The translations under genes and the position numbers were made by a program. 64,000 nucleotides of DNA from Lumbricus terrestris (Eukaryota > Annelida > Clitellata > Crassiclitellata > Lumbricidae), in assembly GCA_949752735.1 (NCBI GenBank), contig OX457047.1:13973674-14037673 (forward strand), read 5' to 3'. This document shows positions 25,401 through 37,800 of the stretch, piece after piece. Each line of letters starts with the position of its first letter. Position 1 is the first letter of the stretch. The notes under the pieces were generated by a model. The model was given only the letters and a program-made list of their open reading frames with translations, made no database searches and was not told the DNA's origin.

Positions 25401-27315
25401 GTTCTGTTTTTCTAATCAATATTCCTTTGTTTTCCACTTCAGTACATTTCTCAATTATTTCTTTTGGCTCATGATTTGTCACACTCTCAGTTCTTTCATC
25501 CTTAACCATGTACTTCAATCCTTTGATTTTCCCAATTATTACTGGCTTTATTGGCTGTTCCATCACCATCGCTTGTACTTCACCATTAAAATGTTCACTC
25601 TCAATATACACCTTAGCCAATGGGAAACATCTTAAACTCCCATCAACTAATACACAATGCGTTTCTTCTCCAGTCAACGCTTCTTCATTTATCAAAGAAC
25701 GTTTTACAATACAACAACTTGCGCCTGTGTCGTATAAGCATCCCACTGTGTTTCCATTAACTGTCACTTGGTATTCACTCTTGTCTTCAAGACTAATACA
25801 TCCATCATTGTCTTTTATCACCATTGCACTGGCTGCCATGTACATTGGTGGTATTTTACTATGTTCACCCTGTTTCATCTGTTGTTCTCCTCTTGTAATA
25901 TCAACCACTCTCTGTATTTCACTTTCTGGCTTAACCAAGTGTGCTCGACTTTCGAATATTTGTACTGCTGCTGCAGTGTGTTTAAATGTACCCCTGTTTT
26001 TCTTTGGGCATTGGTATGCCTTATGGTTCTGTTCTCCACAGAAAAAACAAGTAATCTTATGTCCAGTTGCAATTTCTCTTTCCCTGCTGAATCCTCGGTT
26101 TTGATGTGTACCCTGATTTATCTTCACATCACTTCTACTCCTGTTCAAATTGTACCCAGACTGTTCTTTGGGTCTGTGTTCGAACGGTCTACCGTTCAAC
26201 CTGTCACTATGAAATTTCACATCTGGTTTTACAGACTGCTCGCTGTACTTGTAACCGTGTGCTTCAATGTGTGATTCCGCACAAACTAACATGTCCTTCA
26301 AACTCATTTTACCCTTCTCTTTTATGAACATACGAAGTTCAGTACTGCACGTCAAGTAAAACTGATCTTTCAACAATAGATCTTCCACTCCTTCGTAAGT
26401 TCTTTCAAATCCCGCTTGTGCTAACCATTGCTGCATATACCTTCTCAATCTATGTACAAAACTAGAAGGTGTCTCTCCTGATTCCATTTTACTGGTTTTG
26501 AACTTGTTTCGATAACCACCTTCAGTAAGTTGAAATCTCTTCAACAGCTGAGTCTTCAAACACTCATAATCTTGCACTTCATCTGCAGACAACCTTTGGT
26601 ATACTTCCAGTGCTCTGCCTTCCAAATGTCTAGCTAGCGTCAACGACCAAACTTCTTTTTTAATTTCATACGCAACACAGGTTCTCTCGAATCTCAACAA
26701 GTAGGCATCTAAACAATCCTTGGACTCGTTAAATATAGGAAATTTGATATTCCTGATTCCTTTATTGTTTTCTCGGTGATCTCCCTGTTGTTGACCATCA
26801 CCGATCCTCATGTAGTCACTCTCGTGCTCTCGGTTTTGTTCCCCTCTTGAATCAATTTCACGCATTCTCACTTGTGCTTCAAGTCTCTTTATTTCCAACT
26901 GGTGTTCACGCTGTCCCCTCGCTTCAGTTTCAGCTGCTTCACGATTCAATCTGGCTTCTGATTCAGCGCTCCTAATTACTTCCAACTCCAGTTCAGCCTT
27001 CTTTGCTAGCATTGCAGCCTCTGTTTTTCTTGTTTCTATTTCAGCTTTTCTCGTTTCTGCTGCTGCTTCAGCTTCCACCTCTGCTTTTCTTGCTTCTATC
27101 TCAAGTCTCTTGACTTCTGCTGCTGCTTCAGCTTTTCTCGTCTCTGCTGCTGCTGCTGTTTCAGCTAATTTCATCTCTTTGGCGATCTCCCTCTCAGTCG
27201 CTCTATCTTGTCTCCACTCTGCCTGTCTTTCTTTGACAAAGGCACGTGTCTCGTCCCCTTCCATGTTCATCCGTTTGGCAATTTCTAACCAAGCTTCAAA
27301 ATCGCTGACAGACAT
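22462..27315 (-). CDS. Gag-protease-integrase-RT-RNase H polyprotein (Gmr1-type order)
   Basis: A 1617-residue single ORF starting at a true ATG. Domains in order: an alanine/glutamate/lysine-rich coiled coil (about 40-165); Gag capsid-like region (about 190-350); a CCHC zinc knuckle with CFFCGEQNHKAYQC (about 423-436); aspartic protease with DTGAS (about 529); integrase with an H-H-C-C finger (about 770-810) and a DDE core including HTDRGSQF (about 890); a GPY/F-like module (WQGPYVV, about 1075-1090); reverse transcriptase with YVDD (about 1350-1353); and RNase H (TDASGSG, about 1494). Canonical Ty3/gypsy elements place integrase last; here it precedes RT, as in Ty1/copia, while the RT sequence is gypsy-like. 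No frameshift separates gag from pol, so how the Gag/Pol ratio is set is unclear. No stops or missing motifs were seen. Confidence 0.95.
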   Translation of the reverse strand: MSVSDFEAWLEIAKRMNMEGDETRAFVKERQAEWRQDRATEREIAKEMKLAETAAAAETRKAEAAAEVKRLEIEARKAEVEAEAAAETRKAEIETRKTEAAMLAKKAELELEVIRSAESEARLNREAAETEARGQREHQLEIKRLEAQVRMREIDSRGEQNREHESDYMRIGDGQQQGDHRENNKGIRNIKFPIFNESKDCLDAYLLRFERTCVAYEIKKEVWSLTLARHLEGRALEVYQRLSADEVQDYECLKTQLLKRFQLTEGGYRNKFKTSKMESGETPSSFVHRLRRYMQQWLAQAGFERTYEGVEDLLLKDQFYLTCSTELRMFIKEKGKMSLKDMLVCAESHIEAHGYKYSEQSVKPDVKFHSDRLNGRPFEHRPKEQSGYNLNRSRSDVKINQGTHQNRGFSREREIATGHKITCFFCGEQNHKAYQCPKKNRGTFKHTAAAVQIFESRAHLVKPESEIQRVVDITRGEQQMKQGEHSKIPPMYMAASAMVIKDNDGCISLEDKSEYQVTVNGNTVGCLYDTGASCCIVKRSLINEEALTGEETHCVLVDGSLRCFPLAKVYIESEHFNGEVQAMVMEQPIKPVIIGKIKGLKYMVKDERTESVTNHEPKEIIEKCTEVENKGILIRKTEHEERPIGAKKTVRFSDNVIRNQDKKLMTVAVVETRAEAKKVAKYKPLKVEEMPNLNVSVKEIQELQSQDETMTKQMERAIEWDGNEDNIEDKPYVKKKGLLYKRYKEVQKDEVKWQLMVPKPLRDKVLAVAHNSLLSAHLGMRKTHDKILNEFYWPGIGQDIRRYVLSCDICQKSVDKKVNHKAPMGHLPVLDVPFKHICIDIIGEVNPMSARGYRYILTIIDLSTRYPEAIPLKGISTEEVAEALFGFYCRMGVPQKIHTDRGSQFTSELMAEVNKMLLIKHTMTSPYHAMGNGCVERLNGTIKATLRKLIGEQAKEWDRYIAPLLFALRDTVHESHGFTPFELIFGRSCRGPVQILKELWTNETVEEEVKDVYTYMQDLRERIEETCDMAQKAIHKANAKNKKYYDRKARYRKLEIGDKVLLLLPSCKNKMLVKWQGPYVVKEKIGDYDYRVEIEKGKIKTYHINILKKYHEREDAETVAYISAVVYDGKVGEDEEEEILDLYVSEQTETYEDVDINPDLDEEQKGEMRKLLKKYEDIFTDKPGRTDLVKHEIHLTSEEPVRQRAYPTPYHLQKEIDKEIQTMLDNKVIERSEAAYAAPLVVVKKSDGSNRLCCNYKQLNKLTIFDPEPMMTNEDIFNKLSGSRIYSKFDFCKGYWQIPMSPESKDYTTFVCANGIYKFNVMPFGLINSASSYNRLIRKILQGTENLESYVDDILAHNKGWREHLKTLEIFFERVRQANLTLKPKKCSIGYGKIDFLGHTLNKDDISPKEKSVDKIVDMPRPKTKKQVRSFLGAINYYRKFIPHCAEIMAPLSDLTKKIAPGIVEWNEELEDSFTKLKNELAKEPILRLPNLEKDFILQTDASGSGIGCVIMQQYEGTNHPIAYASRKLLERERRYSVEERECLAIMWGISRFDRYLCGKTFTIETDHCGLQYMKEGRMKNARVMRWSLALQNYSFNIRYIKGSENVMSDYLSRGIV

Positions 27316-27632
27316 ACTTACTGTCTTACTTGCTCACTAGCAACTTATGACAAAATTATTGGCAACAATGTGCGCTATTTAAATTTCTAACAAATAGAAA
27401 TTGTTCAACTCTGCAAAGTGTCAATTCAGTTCCACAACAACAACTAATCTCTAATAGTTCATACAACCTATTGCAGTATCTTCAATCTACAATTTCAGAT
27501 TTAGTCTCTAACAATCTCCTAGCTATAATTGTTCAAAGCTTTTCTAATACTGTTCGAAAGACAGTAATCTTTACTGACTTAAATCTTTACTGAATTAAAT
27601 CCTTACTGAATTAAATCTTTACTGACTTTTAT

Positions 27633-27650
27633 CCCGGGCATGGGCACCCA
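27633..27650 (-). promoter_or_regulatory. Primer binding site of the Gmr1-like element
   Basis: On the minus strand TGGGTGCCCATGCCCGGG begins four bases after the 5' LTR. It starts with TGG, as expected for pairing to a tRNA CCA end, and its complement looks like a T-stem plus acceptor strand. The primer tRNA is not identified. Confidence 0.6.
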
Positions 27651-27654
27651 CTCG

Positions 27655-28694
27655 TGTCACCGTACATTGAAATCTAGGTTTTAAAATCTAGTTTTAATAG
27701 GGAACTTTATGCTCAGAGGCCATTGGGTGATCAATATTAGAATGAGCTAGGACCTAAAACAAATGTAGCTGAGATTCGTTTAAAGATTATATTATAATAA
27801 AACAATATCAAATAGTAAAATACAATCAATAATCCTATCTACTTATTTGTGGCGTATTATCTAATAATATTATAGCTTGTTTCTTATCTTCCACGTTGGA
27901 CTTTTCCAGCGTAGATGTAGAAGTTCTTCAGTTCGTATGGATTGGAATGAAGGTTCGAAGAGGAAGGAAGGTCACCTTCTTCTTGCTTGCCGTCGTTTCC
28001 AATTCTCTTCTGTAGCTGCGTAGACGGAGAATGCTGTAGCTGGCACAGCACTCTGTAGTTTCGTCCGCCTCGTTGTTTCTCCACAAGCAACGGTAGCTTC
28101 TCGTCGCTTGCTCGTCTTGTTGTAGTTTCGCCCCTTTCTTCTGCCGTCGAACTCCAATCGCAATTGTAGTTCGAATTCGATCTTCTCCGATGTCGATCGC
28201 AGTGCACTCGCAAGTGTCTCACCAAACTTCGCAAAGTTTCCGTACGACAAGCCCTGGTATCTCAATTCCCAAGGACTTATAGTCTCACCAGTGGGACAGG
28301 CCGACAACGTGTCGCCTTCCACACCCAATTCACCGTCAGATCTTCTGAATTACCGACAAGGAACGCCACAATCGTCAATGGCCGCCCTTGCTCAGAAATC
28401 TACGTCTTCTTCCTTCGCCATCTTTTCGCTGTCTAACTTTATCGTCTGCCGTTGTTGTCGTCTGCTCAAGTTTAACGCTGCTTTCCGCCCTTCGTTGTAT
28501 TTCAATAATTGATGTAGCGCGTATTCAAGAATTGTTATAGCGCTATTATTATTATCTAACTTAATGCCACAAGTAATATTAATTATAATCTACAATACGC
28601 CACATATTGTCTAGCTTAATTCTTACCTATTTAATACTTATACAATGCATCATTTAATAGGTTTGTTTGATAAGAATAGCATTCTACCGCTACA
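27655..28694 (-). repeat. 5' LTR of the Gmr1-like element
   Basis: 1040 bp, offset by exactly 6390 bp from the 3' LTR, with no mismatch noticed. Open frames of 116-118 codons on its minus strand recur in both LTRs but resemble no known protein. It would carry the promoter of the element; a TATA box cannot be assigned with confidence. Confidence 0.95.
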
Positions 28695-28886
28695 CAGGCA
28701 CATGACAAATCATCTAGGCCTACTGGCCATCTTTTCCTAATTATTCAGTGGCAGGGCAGTCAGTGAACAGTGGGCATCGGTCAGTTGTGACTAATGGTCA
28801 GTTGTGTCATTATTCTGAGGGTCAGATTCATTGATCTGAGCCACTCTGGACATTGCCACAATGGTCAACCGTTAATCAAAAGTCTT

Positions 28887-31800
28887 CTATTCATAGACAG
28901 CAATCCATTTCGATGGCTGATCACAATCCAACTTGTTATCTGGACAAAAGCAGTTAAAAGTCGTTTCTGAGGTGAAACCAAGGATTTCGCGCTCTTCATG
29001 AATGCGATATGAAAAGGTGGAGATCGCGGTACCAATGAAATACCTGCAAACAAATAGAAACAGACTCTACATTCGAAATCATTCTTAATAAATTAATTGT
29101 CTTAATAGGCAGAACAAGCCAATAATACTAAAACAAAATAGACCAACATTAGCATCTAGCAATGAATATGAAATTTGCAGATCTATTTGTTCCACCTATA
29201 GCACATTCATGAATAGACCAGTGAATCCAGCAAGATGATAGGAAAGAAAGTGAAAGACTGAAATTGTAAGGACCTTACAATCTGACCATCATGTCCTTAG
29301 AGAGAGGAAGTACCTGGCATGACAGCAGATCCACTGGTCTATGATTGCCACTCCTCCATCTTTGTACTTGGACAAAACCTCATCTGATGGAATGTAGCGA
29401 TGCACCTCATAGGACGACAAATGTCGCTCCAGTTGTTCAAATTCTGTAGCAACAAAACCATTAAAGTATTAGAACGAATCTTAAGTTTTGGTTACTTAGG
29501 ACACAAAAATAGAAAATAACAAATGTAAATACGCTAAACATCATAAGATAATCAGAAGAGACGAACTACCTTTAGCAAACAACAAAACAAAAGAGCCAAG
29601 CAGTAATTCTGCAAAAGGATTTCATACACAGAAGCAATTCCTCCTATGTCCTTATGAATTACACATTTGGTCTTTAGGCCATAATTTAATTATCACAAAA
29701 CATTATAGGCTTTTAAATGTGACCTGTAAACAGCCAACTTAGGGAGGTTCAAACAAAGGCATTAATCATATCTTGCATACACCTCAACACATCGCAAATC
29801 TATAGTTCTCCAGATCTGCCAGCATCATCTGACTATTTAAAGACAACTGAAATACTTCACTTTTCTTCACCTCTTACACAATACATGAAAGAATTAAAGA
29901 CAGTTTATGATGGAAGATAGACGAGTAGTGATGATGCAATCCAATTTCCATTTGTTCGTATTTTACAATAACTCATATATAATAATTTTATTAATCGCAT
30001 TTGCTATATCTTGCCTTCAAGCTATCCACTCAGAGGTACTCCCAACTACAGTGCAGACACAGCATAAGAGTTTCACACCACAGTGCACAAGCAATTGCAA
30101 GTGAAGAACTTGCTCAAGGTCCCTAAGTGGTGGCTTGAGGTGGCTTCGAACCTGGAACCCTCCGGCTCCAGGACACAGAACCCACCACTACACCACCATG
30201 CCCTGCAACACACACACACACTTGGGGTTGCTTCGGATGGAAATTGAGCAGAGGAAAAGCAAAATACAAAGACAGAGAAAAAAGAAGATATGAGAGAAAA
30301 GATATGACAGAAAGCGGCTAATCAGTGTCTGATGCTATTAAAATAATCTTCTTCACAGATACTAGCCTTCACCTGATGCTATTAAACAAATCTTCTTCAC
30401 AGATACTAGCCTTCATCCGGTGCATCAGTAGCGACAAACACAATAGTCAGATTGTGTGTGAGAAGTGCTTTCTCGATCTGCTCAGCAGCTCCCTTCAGAC
30501 TCGGTATTTCCTCTTTGTGACTGTAGAGAAAATCTCTTCGACGAAGGTGAACAGCTACGTATGGACCACCAATCGCAATTCCATGCTTCCTCTTCACAAA
30601 AGACACACGCACACACAATTGTCTTTAGCCTTATTCTTGTGGTACAGATTTTGGCATAAATTCATTTGCAATTTAACAATCTTTCAAGAAAATTCTTCAA
30701 TGCGAGAAATACCACAGTTTGCTACAACAGTTAAAGCTTGGTATAAAACAGACTGGTTTAGAACCTGATCAGATAGATTTGAAACATAAACATAAGAAAC
30801 TGAGTTGAAAGAATGCATAAGAAGAGCATGTAGCCGAACAAAGCACTGCTTAACAATTAAACGAGAAGAATTAACTAAGAACTGTTCACAAGATTCTGAG
30901 TGACGATTGAATCTGAATTTCTGTAGTCATCAAAAGTGCAACAAATGAAATACCTTCATTCTTCTCCAGTCATCTTTAAGAGCAGTCTTGTCTTCTGAAT
31001 CGGTCGACTTAAGGAAAGTCTTGCGAAACTCATCGCCTATATCACGAAGATGCTTTGCAAACCGCATGCTGCGTCTCGCCTACACAAACATCATACAAAC
31101 AGCTACACAAACATCACAAACATCACGCAAACAGCTATACAAACATCAATTTCAAGTCCTTGATATAAATGGGACCAGATTCACATCAGAAGACAGCTAA
31201 CTAATAAATTATTCGTGGCAATGAGAATGATGACAAATAAAAAAAGACACTAAAAAAGACAATGATGTGAGGTGATGACAAATAAGGTGGTGGTGGTTTC
31301 AATGACAGTGAAGATTACGATGGGCATATTATAAAGCTGGTGATTATGGAATCAATGATGACTGCAATTTAGCAAGGCTGGTGACAATGATAGAGAACAC
31401 GCTGGTGGTGCTGATGATGATAATGATGATGGTGACTATAATTGTGGTGATGACATTGACGATGACAATGATAAAAGCATCACCGTCCAGTATTCTCGAC
31501 TCCACTCAGAGTAAGACCCGTGAATGAGTGTCTCAGCTCGAACCAAAAACACAGATCTACACACAAAAAAGATTCAATGAGTCGGCAATAAACTATTCTA
31601 TTATTTATTAAAAAAATTATCTAGCACCACTCCGGGAAACTAATCAAAAGCAAAAATGAGTCAAAACAAGATCTTTCCAGTCACATTGAATGCTTGCTAC
31701 AATAACAGCCATTAAAAACTGCCCAAAACACAGTATGTGTGGTGAAATGTAAAAATTTTAAAAATTATTCCAGAACTTGACCTAGCAATAGTGGTAGACG

Positions 31801-34800
31801 AGGTCTGCTTCTGAATAAAATACTACACATGAAGACGATGACAGGATGGAAACGTGCACAGAATTAACCCTTGCTTTCCAAGATGTTTTCTAAATAATTC
31901 CTTCTAACAACTGATGGAAAGTTCTATGACAAAATATAATTATGACATCAGTGACAACCCACAAAAGCAGGAAAATGAAATCTCTCAAATAAATCAAATT
32001 TCAAACAAAACAAAACAATTCATAGACTTTCATTACGAGGAAGACATATCATTTGAAATCATTATAGATCTGTCGTTTACTTGTTACTCCACGGTTTCAT
32101 CTATCGTAAATACATATTAAAGTGGCAGATAACTCCAACAGAAACTTTTAATTTTGACAGTAAATGCAAATAAACAATACAAGAGATTTAAGATGTCATG
32201 CATCAGCAATAGATTCCTTCCATTTAATTACCTAGCCAGTGTTTTCTCAAGAAGGAATGGCTTGAGATATGTTGACTGCGCCTGCACTGAGATGCACTTG
32301 AAACTCTTGGCTGTAACATTTGGAAAATCCCAGAACCACCAAACCCATAAGCCATCGATATCCTACCAAAGCAGAGCACACAAGAATTACTGCTAAAAAT
32401 CAGCAAATCCTTTAATAATAATATTGATGATGATAATAACAATAATAATTTTTTAATAATAACAATAATGATAATAACAATAGTAACAAGCAACAACAAA
32501 TGGAGGGTGCTTGTGGGCCTCAGATGATACATGACCAGACGGCGTGGCGCTTGTCTCGTGGTTGTGAGATGCACCAGTTTCAGCGAAATTGAGTTTCCCA
32601 TCTAAGACAAGAGCACCCAGAGCAAGTGATGTCTCAACCAGATCAGTCTCAGCCATGAAGACCAAAAAAACACGGTACAATTACTCAAACCCTTTGTGGT
32701 GGTTGCATTAGTAAATGGAGACAAATGGAGTAAGGATGGATTGGACTGTGTTGAAACTGGAAAAATGTGGATGACTGCAAGCAATGATTCATTGAGGAAT
32801 CAACTGTGTGGTGTCTTCGCTAGTGTTGCTTATTAAGTCAAAGCTGTCTTGGCAACGGTCAGACTTATCTTAGCTAGTTAGCATTGTCTAAGCTAGTGAG
32901 TCTGCATTTGTTTAAGCCCTTCAAAATACACATACTTGCACAACTCTGTAGATAATATTTAGCCTTTTAAGTTCAGTGCAAAAACGAATAACACCAGAAG
33001 AATATGGCCGTTAATTTGTCGCTGAACTGTGCACTACACTATATCAATCAATCAATCATAATTTATATAGTGTCTCTACTCAGAGGTGCTCCCGGCCGAG
33101 ATCAAGCGAAAAAAGTCTTCAACAGTTTGCAAAATTGAGAACAGCTTGGTAGGCATCGCATAGTCAAAGGAAGCCCATTCCAGTTGTTGGACCAACCACA
33201 GAGAACAAACGCCTCTGCTACACATTTAAACATTCATTACACCTGAATATCTGCTAAATAACCAATGGCAACTCCAGTAATGAATATCCACACGAAGATC
33301 AACACTGGATCAATTATACACCCATATGCCATTCAGACAACAGCTGACGTCGTTCCACAAGAAGAAAGCCATTGATTTCTTTGACTAAACTATCAAAAGG
33401 AAATGTCAGAAGATGACTCGTTTCAAATGCCAACCGCAGCTCTGCACATCAATCAATGTGTCAACTAGAAATATAATTTGAACAGACTTAATGTGCTACT
33501 AGTTTTGGCATTAATTAGCAGACAAATGACTTTCATATGAACATTTTCATCAGTGACTTTCACAAGTTTTCATCACAGGTTCAAGCAGGGTACACAGACA
33601 TTTTGTTATGGGCCACATCAAAGCTTACACATTTCATTTTCAGAGCTACATAACAACTAGAATATGTTACAATGTAAAAATGGCAATGCCATTATAACAC
33701 AAGACTTTAAAACTGGTATAAAAATTATAATTAAAAAAAAAAGTTTCACATTTTCATACCACCGTTACACACCTTTTCAAGACCCAACAGGCAATTTATA
33801 CAACAATTTATAACTTCAGGCCCGCATAAACATCAAACATAAATAACATTTGGTCAAAGTTGCCTGATTTTCAGAGTTTTTCTTGACCATTAAAACAAAT
33901 ATTGAGCAAAAAGTTGAATGACACACAACATATCTGTAAAAGTGCTAACTCTATTAAGTGCAATGTTTCTTCTAATTACATGTAACTAAAACCAGAAGAC
34001 TGATTTTCTAAGGTTGTTAACTGAGACCTGAAAAAATCTATTGGTAATCGTTTAGCATATATAATATCTACACAATAATTCTGAAAGTTTGTCCTTCTGT
34101 TTGTTTGCTTGTAAAGGCTTGCGAATGCGATACCCTAACTTTATGAATTTTTTTACAAAAACCTCCTTATGTGAATTTTTAGATCAGTACAACTAGTTTA
34201 ACTTCACAATATACTTTAAATTCCAATATTTCAACATTATAAACTTTGATCTGGTGACTACAGCGTCAAAATCAAGCCACCATTTCTTTTGATGTCATTC
34301 AAAGACAACACTAAATAAACAAATCAAGCTGCTTACAACTCAAGGGAAGCTTTGAAAAACTATGTCTCACGAATTGAACACTAACAACGTGAAATTTAAG
34401 TTAACACATTTCGACATTAAAAATGATTAAAGCCCATGATTTTGAATATAGTGTCATGTGGCAAAGCTCCATAAGTGTTCTCCACAAGAAAAGTCAAATA
34501 TGAGAGACTATTAGTACTATAAAACGAAGTGTATGTTTATTCTTGATAAATTGTATGCTACCTATTGCCATTGTAGGCTGATAAGTAGTCAAATTAAATG
34601 CAAACCTCAACAAAACTGTTTTGCTCAATGCATTCTCTTTCATCCATTCTCTCTTCCCACTTTCCATTTGTCCATCCTTCCTTGTAGCTCTGTAGGTAAT
34701 AAACTTCATCAATCTGACGACTTTCTGTAACTGAAATGCAAACAAGTCAACCACTAAGAGAATTTCTTACAGATCAATTGATCAATGTCAATAAATTTAA

Positions 34801-37800
34801 TCATAATTATAAACTAAATAATGTTTTTAAACTGCTGCCTAAAAGCTAAGAGCAGAGCATCAACAACATCGTCACAAGCATAGATGCTGCTCCACCACAG
34901 ATAAAGTCTGAAGAACAATGTCTAATCAAATAATGCAGCAATGCTCTCTGTATGGCATACACTGCTCATAAAAACGCATCCAACATAAAAACGGATAAAA
35001 TACAAGTCGTTGCTAGTTCTAATTTGATCTTCACCAGTCATCACCAGTTCACCCAACTGACATGGAACCAGTTGTTCATCGAGTATGTCGCACAGGCTTT
35101 GACAAAACATCACCGTTGTTCGAACTTTTAAGATATTATATTACCATAAAAGGGATGAGACTCAAAATAACGAACTGGCAGTTGTCAGAGTAAGGGATAA
35201 TCAACCACTGAAGACAACTTTGAATGTCATGAAATTTGTATAAATTCCAAAAAAACAAATGTACATCTTTTGCTTGCCTGCATGCAATTGGTTGTTAAAC
35301 CTCCTGATGACTTGTACTTAAATCTGTGCATTGGCTTCATATCAATCATCAAAGGATTTATTTGAAAGTAGGATTCAAAGTTTAGAAAACATTTAACTAT
35401 GGCCAACCAGCATAATTCCAATCAGTTCATATTCCTTCCTTATCATTATTCAATCTGGTCATTTCATGGTCTGATCATTCCTAAGATTACAATCTATGAG
35501 TTTTCTTGGTTGTTGGGTTTATTTAACTCTTCCTGTATCTGTTCATTCTGCTCACAAGTCATGTATGTCATTCTGCTTTAAACTTAAGACTTATGTTCAA
35601 ATTGCTAATCCTTCATAATCTACCGCTCTATCTTAATGGACTGATCTCATGGATATGAAGTCACTGGTTTTGCTACACCATTCGTAGATATGTCTACTAT
35701 TGTCTAGTGCAACAGACATGGCATAGCCGACATTACTAATTAAATTTTTTTAAATTCAGATACAGAAATTTAAACAGTTGCCATCACTCTAAACATGATT
35801 TCAGTTAAAAACTGTGAGGTTATGTATGAAATATGCGTGGATATCCTTTTGGTTACTGATGATAAAGATAAGAGCAAAGACTGTTAAAGTGTCCCATCAG
35901 TTATAATAATTCACCTCTTACTTGTTCAATTGTTCATGCACCCATTCCAGTATTTTTTGCAGTGGATTGAAACAATTCATTTTAGTAATAGTGTAGTCTA
36001 AAAAAGATGAGTGAAAAATTTAACATGGAGTCAATTCATCGATCGCTGGTGTAAAGAAACAGGTCAACACAATCCCATAAAAGTCTGTCAACTAATTCTG
36101 TCATAGCCTGACACAACATCAAAGTCCAGCCTAACTGATGCAGCATTACATCCCAAGTTCTGTCCAGAAATTCATTAGCAAAGTTAAAACATGAAAACAG
36201 ACTGTGTTTTTAATGCAACTAATTGCGTTAAGATATTCACTGTACTATATCACAAGTCTACAAGTCTTAATGCAAGTCCACATGACATGTTTCCTTATGT
36301 CCGAATCCTGTACTACAGTGTACTTGTCACAGCCTGGACAATGGATGTGAAACCTCTACACTTGCTATGGGACAGTAACATGGAGATACAAACTGCAGAA
36401 TGAAGGTACTAGGCCTACTCAGGTGCCTGAAAGCAAAGTTATATCCATTAGCTAAAAGTCAAAATCAGCTATTGTAATCTAACCCTAGAAAAAAATATTC
36501 TATAGTACCACTATAATCATGTGCATGTCAGCGGTCACTCTAGGTACATCATACATGGAAGATGCAATTTGGGATAAGGAATGAACTAAGCCGTGATAGC
36601 GCACGTTCATTAGTGGTCTTTCAATAGAAATGTCTCACTGGCCAATGAGGAGGATGGTTAATGTCCAGAAAAATAGTTGATTAGAAACAAAACTGATACA
36701 ACTGCTTTGTGGGTGAATAAAGTGACTTAATGAGAAATTGCCAATTTGAGAAAGAACGTGGATATTTCTAGTCCAAAAACAAAGTACTATTGAATGCAAT
36801 CATACCAACCATTAAGAAATTCTGAGAACTCCATAACTGGAACATGGCGCTCAAGACTCTTCAAGTCAAAGAAAGTTGACCATGGAATCTGAGACTGCTT
36901 TACGACGGACCTCCAGTGATACAGTCGGTTCCAAGGAGGTAGAACGAGGGTCCAGCGCTCCTCTGCATTTAAGGCTTTAACAAGGTTTGCCACACGTATA
37001 TACACATCTCTCCTAAGGTTGAACCCCTCTCCAGGATTAACCTCATACAGCAGATACCTATAACATGTAACAAAGACAACGATTCAAAGTCAAGACTGTT
37101 TATTGGCAGTCTTTGGTAACCCGGGTCACACTCCGCCACAGGATGCTCCCATCTGCTAAGCTGAGAATTTATTGTCAATGTCCTAGATCCTATGTCAAGG
37201 CCTTACAACAAGCAAGCAACAGCAAGAGACAAAAAATTACAACCAGAATACTGAACACAGACTCACTTATTAACTTGATTTCTGCTTGAATATCTACCTT
37301 AAATGTTCTGTTCATCTTAGATGTTTGTCAGTCAGAGTGCTATCTGGATTGGTCTTGAGGCTTGCATTGACAAAATATGCTGCAAAGCCGCAATCCAAGT
37401 TCGCTCTGTAGACGTGTTTTCGTCGCCCAAGGTCTCCACGGTCAACGTCTGTTTTTATCATTCGTAATCGTAATCTCGAAACTTCTAAAGCGCCCACAAA
37501 AGCCAAGTCGCGGGAACCAGCTTATTCACAGGCGCTCAATCAAAACAAAATCGATAGGCAGCGGGTCAAGTCCGGAGAGTCAGGCAGGCAGATAGATGGA
37601 CGGCTAAGGTGGGTGATGTTTAGAGTTGAAGTGGCGGGGGATGTAAGGAAAAGAGGAAGAACCAGGATAGGATTTTTGAAAGAGCAATGATTTCAGTTTT
37701 GAGTGAAAGACCTGTGGGGAGATAGCGAGAGGTGGAGTTTTGGTGAGTTCGTATGATGGGTCGGAAGTTTGCCGAAGTTTCATCATTAGAAGTTTCATCA

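Larger units (their letters stand above)
21265..28694 (-). mobile_element. Complete Gmr1-like Ty3/gypsy LTR retrotransposon
   Basis: A 7430-bp element on the minus strand: 5' LTR 27655-28694, internal region 22305-27654, 3' LTR 21265-22304. The LTRs (1040 bp each) begin TG and end CA in element orientation. By eye they are identical. The element is flanked by a perfect 5-bp duplication, caggc (21260-21264 and 28695-28699). One uninterrupted gag-pol ORF has integrase encoded before reverse transcriptase, the arrangement known from the Gmr1 group of Ty3/gypsy elements. Everything needed for mobility appears present. It lies 192 bp past the POFUT2 stop codon, in the same orientation. Confidence 0.95.

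Noticed and set aside
34922..35113. Possible extra POFUT2 exon in intron 2
   Set aside because: Translation does not fit the POFUT2 family, and the phases of the flanking exons already join without it.
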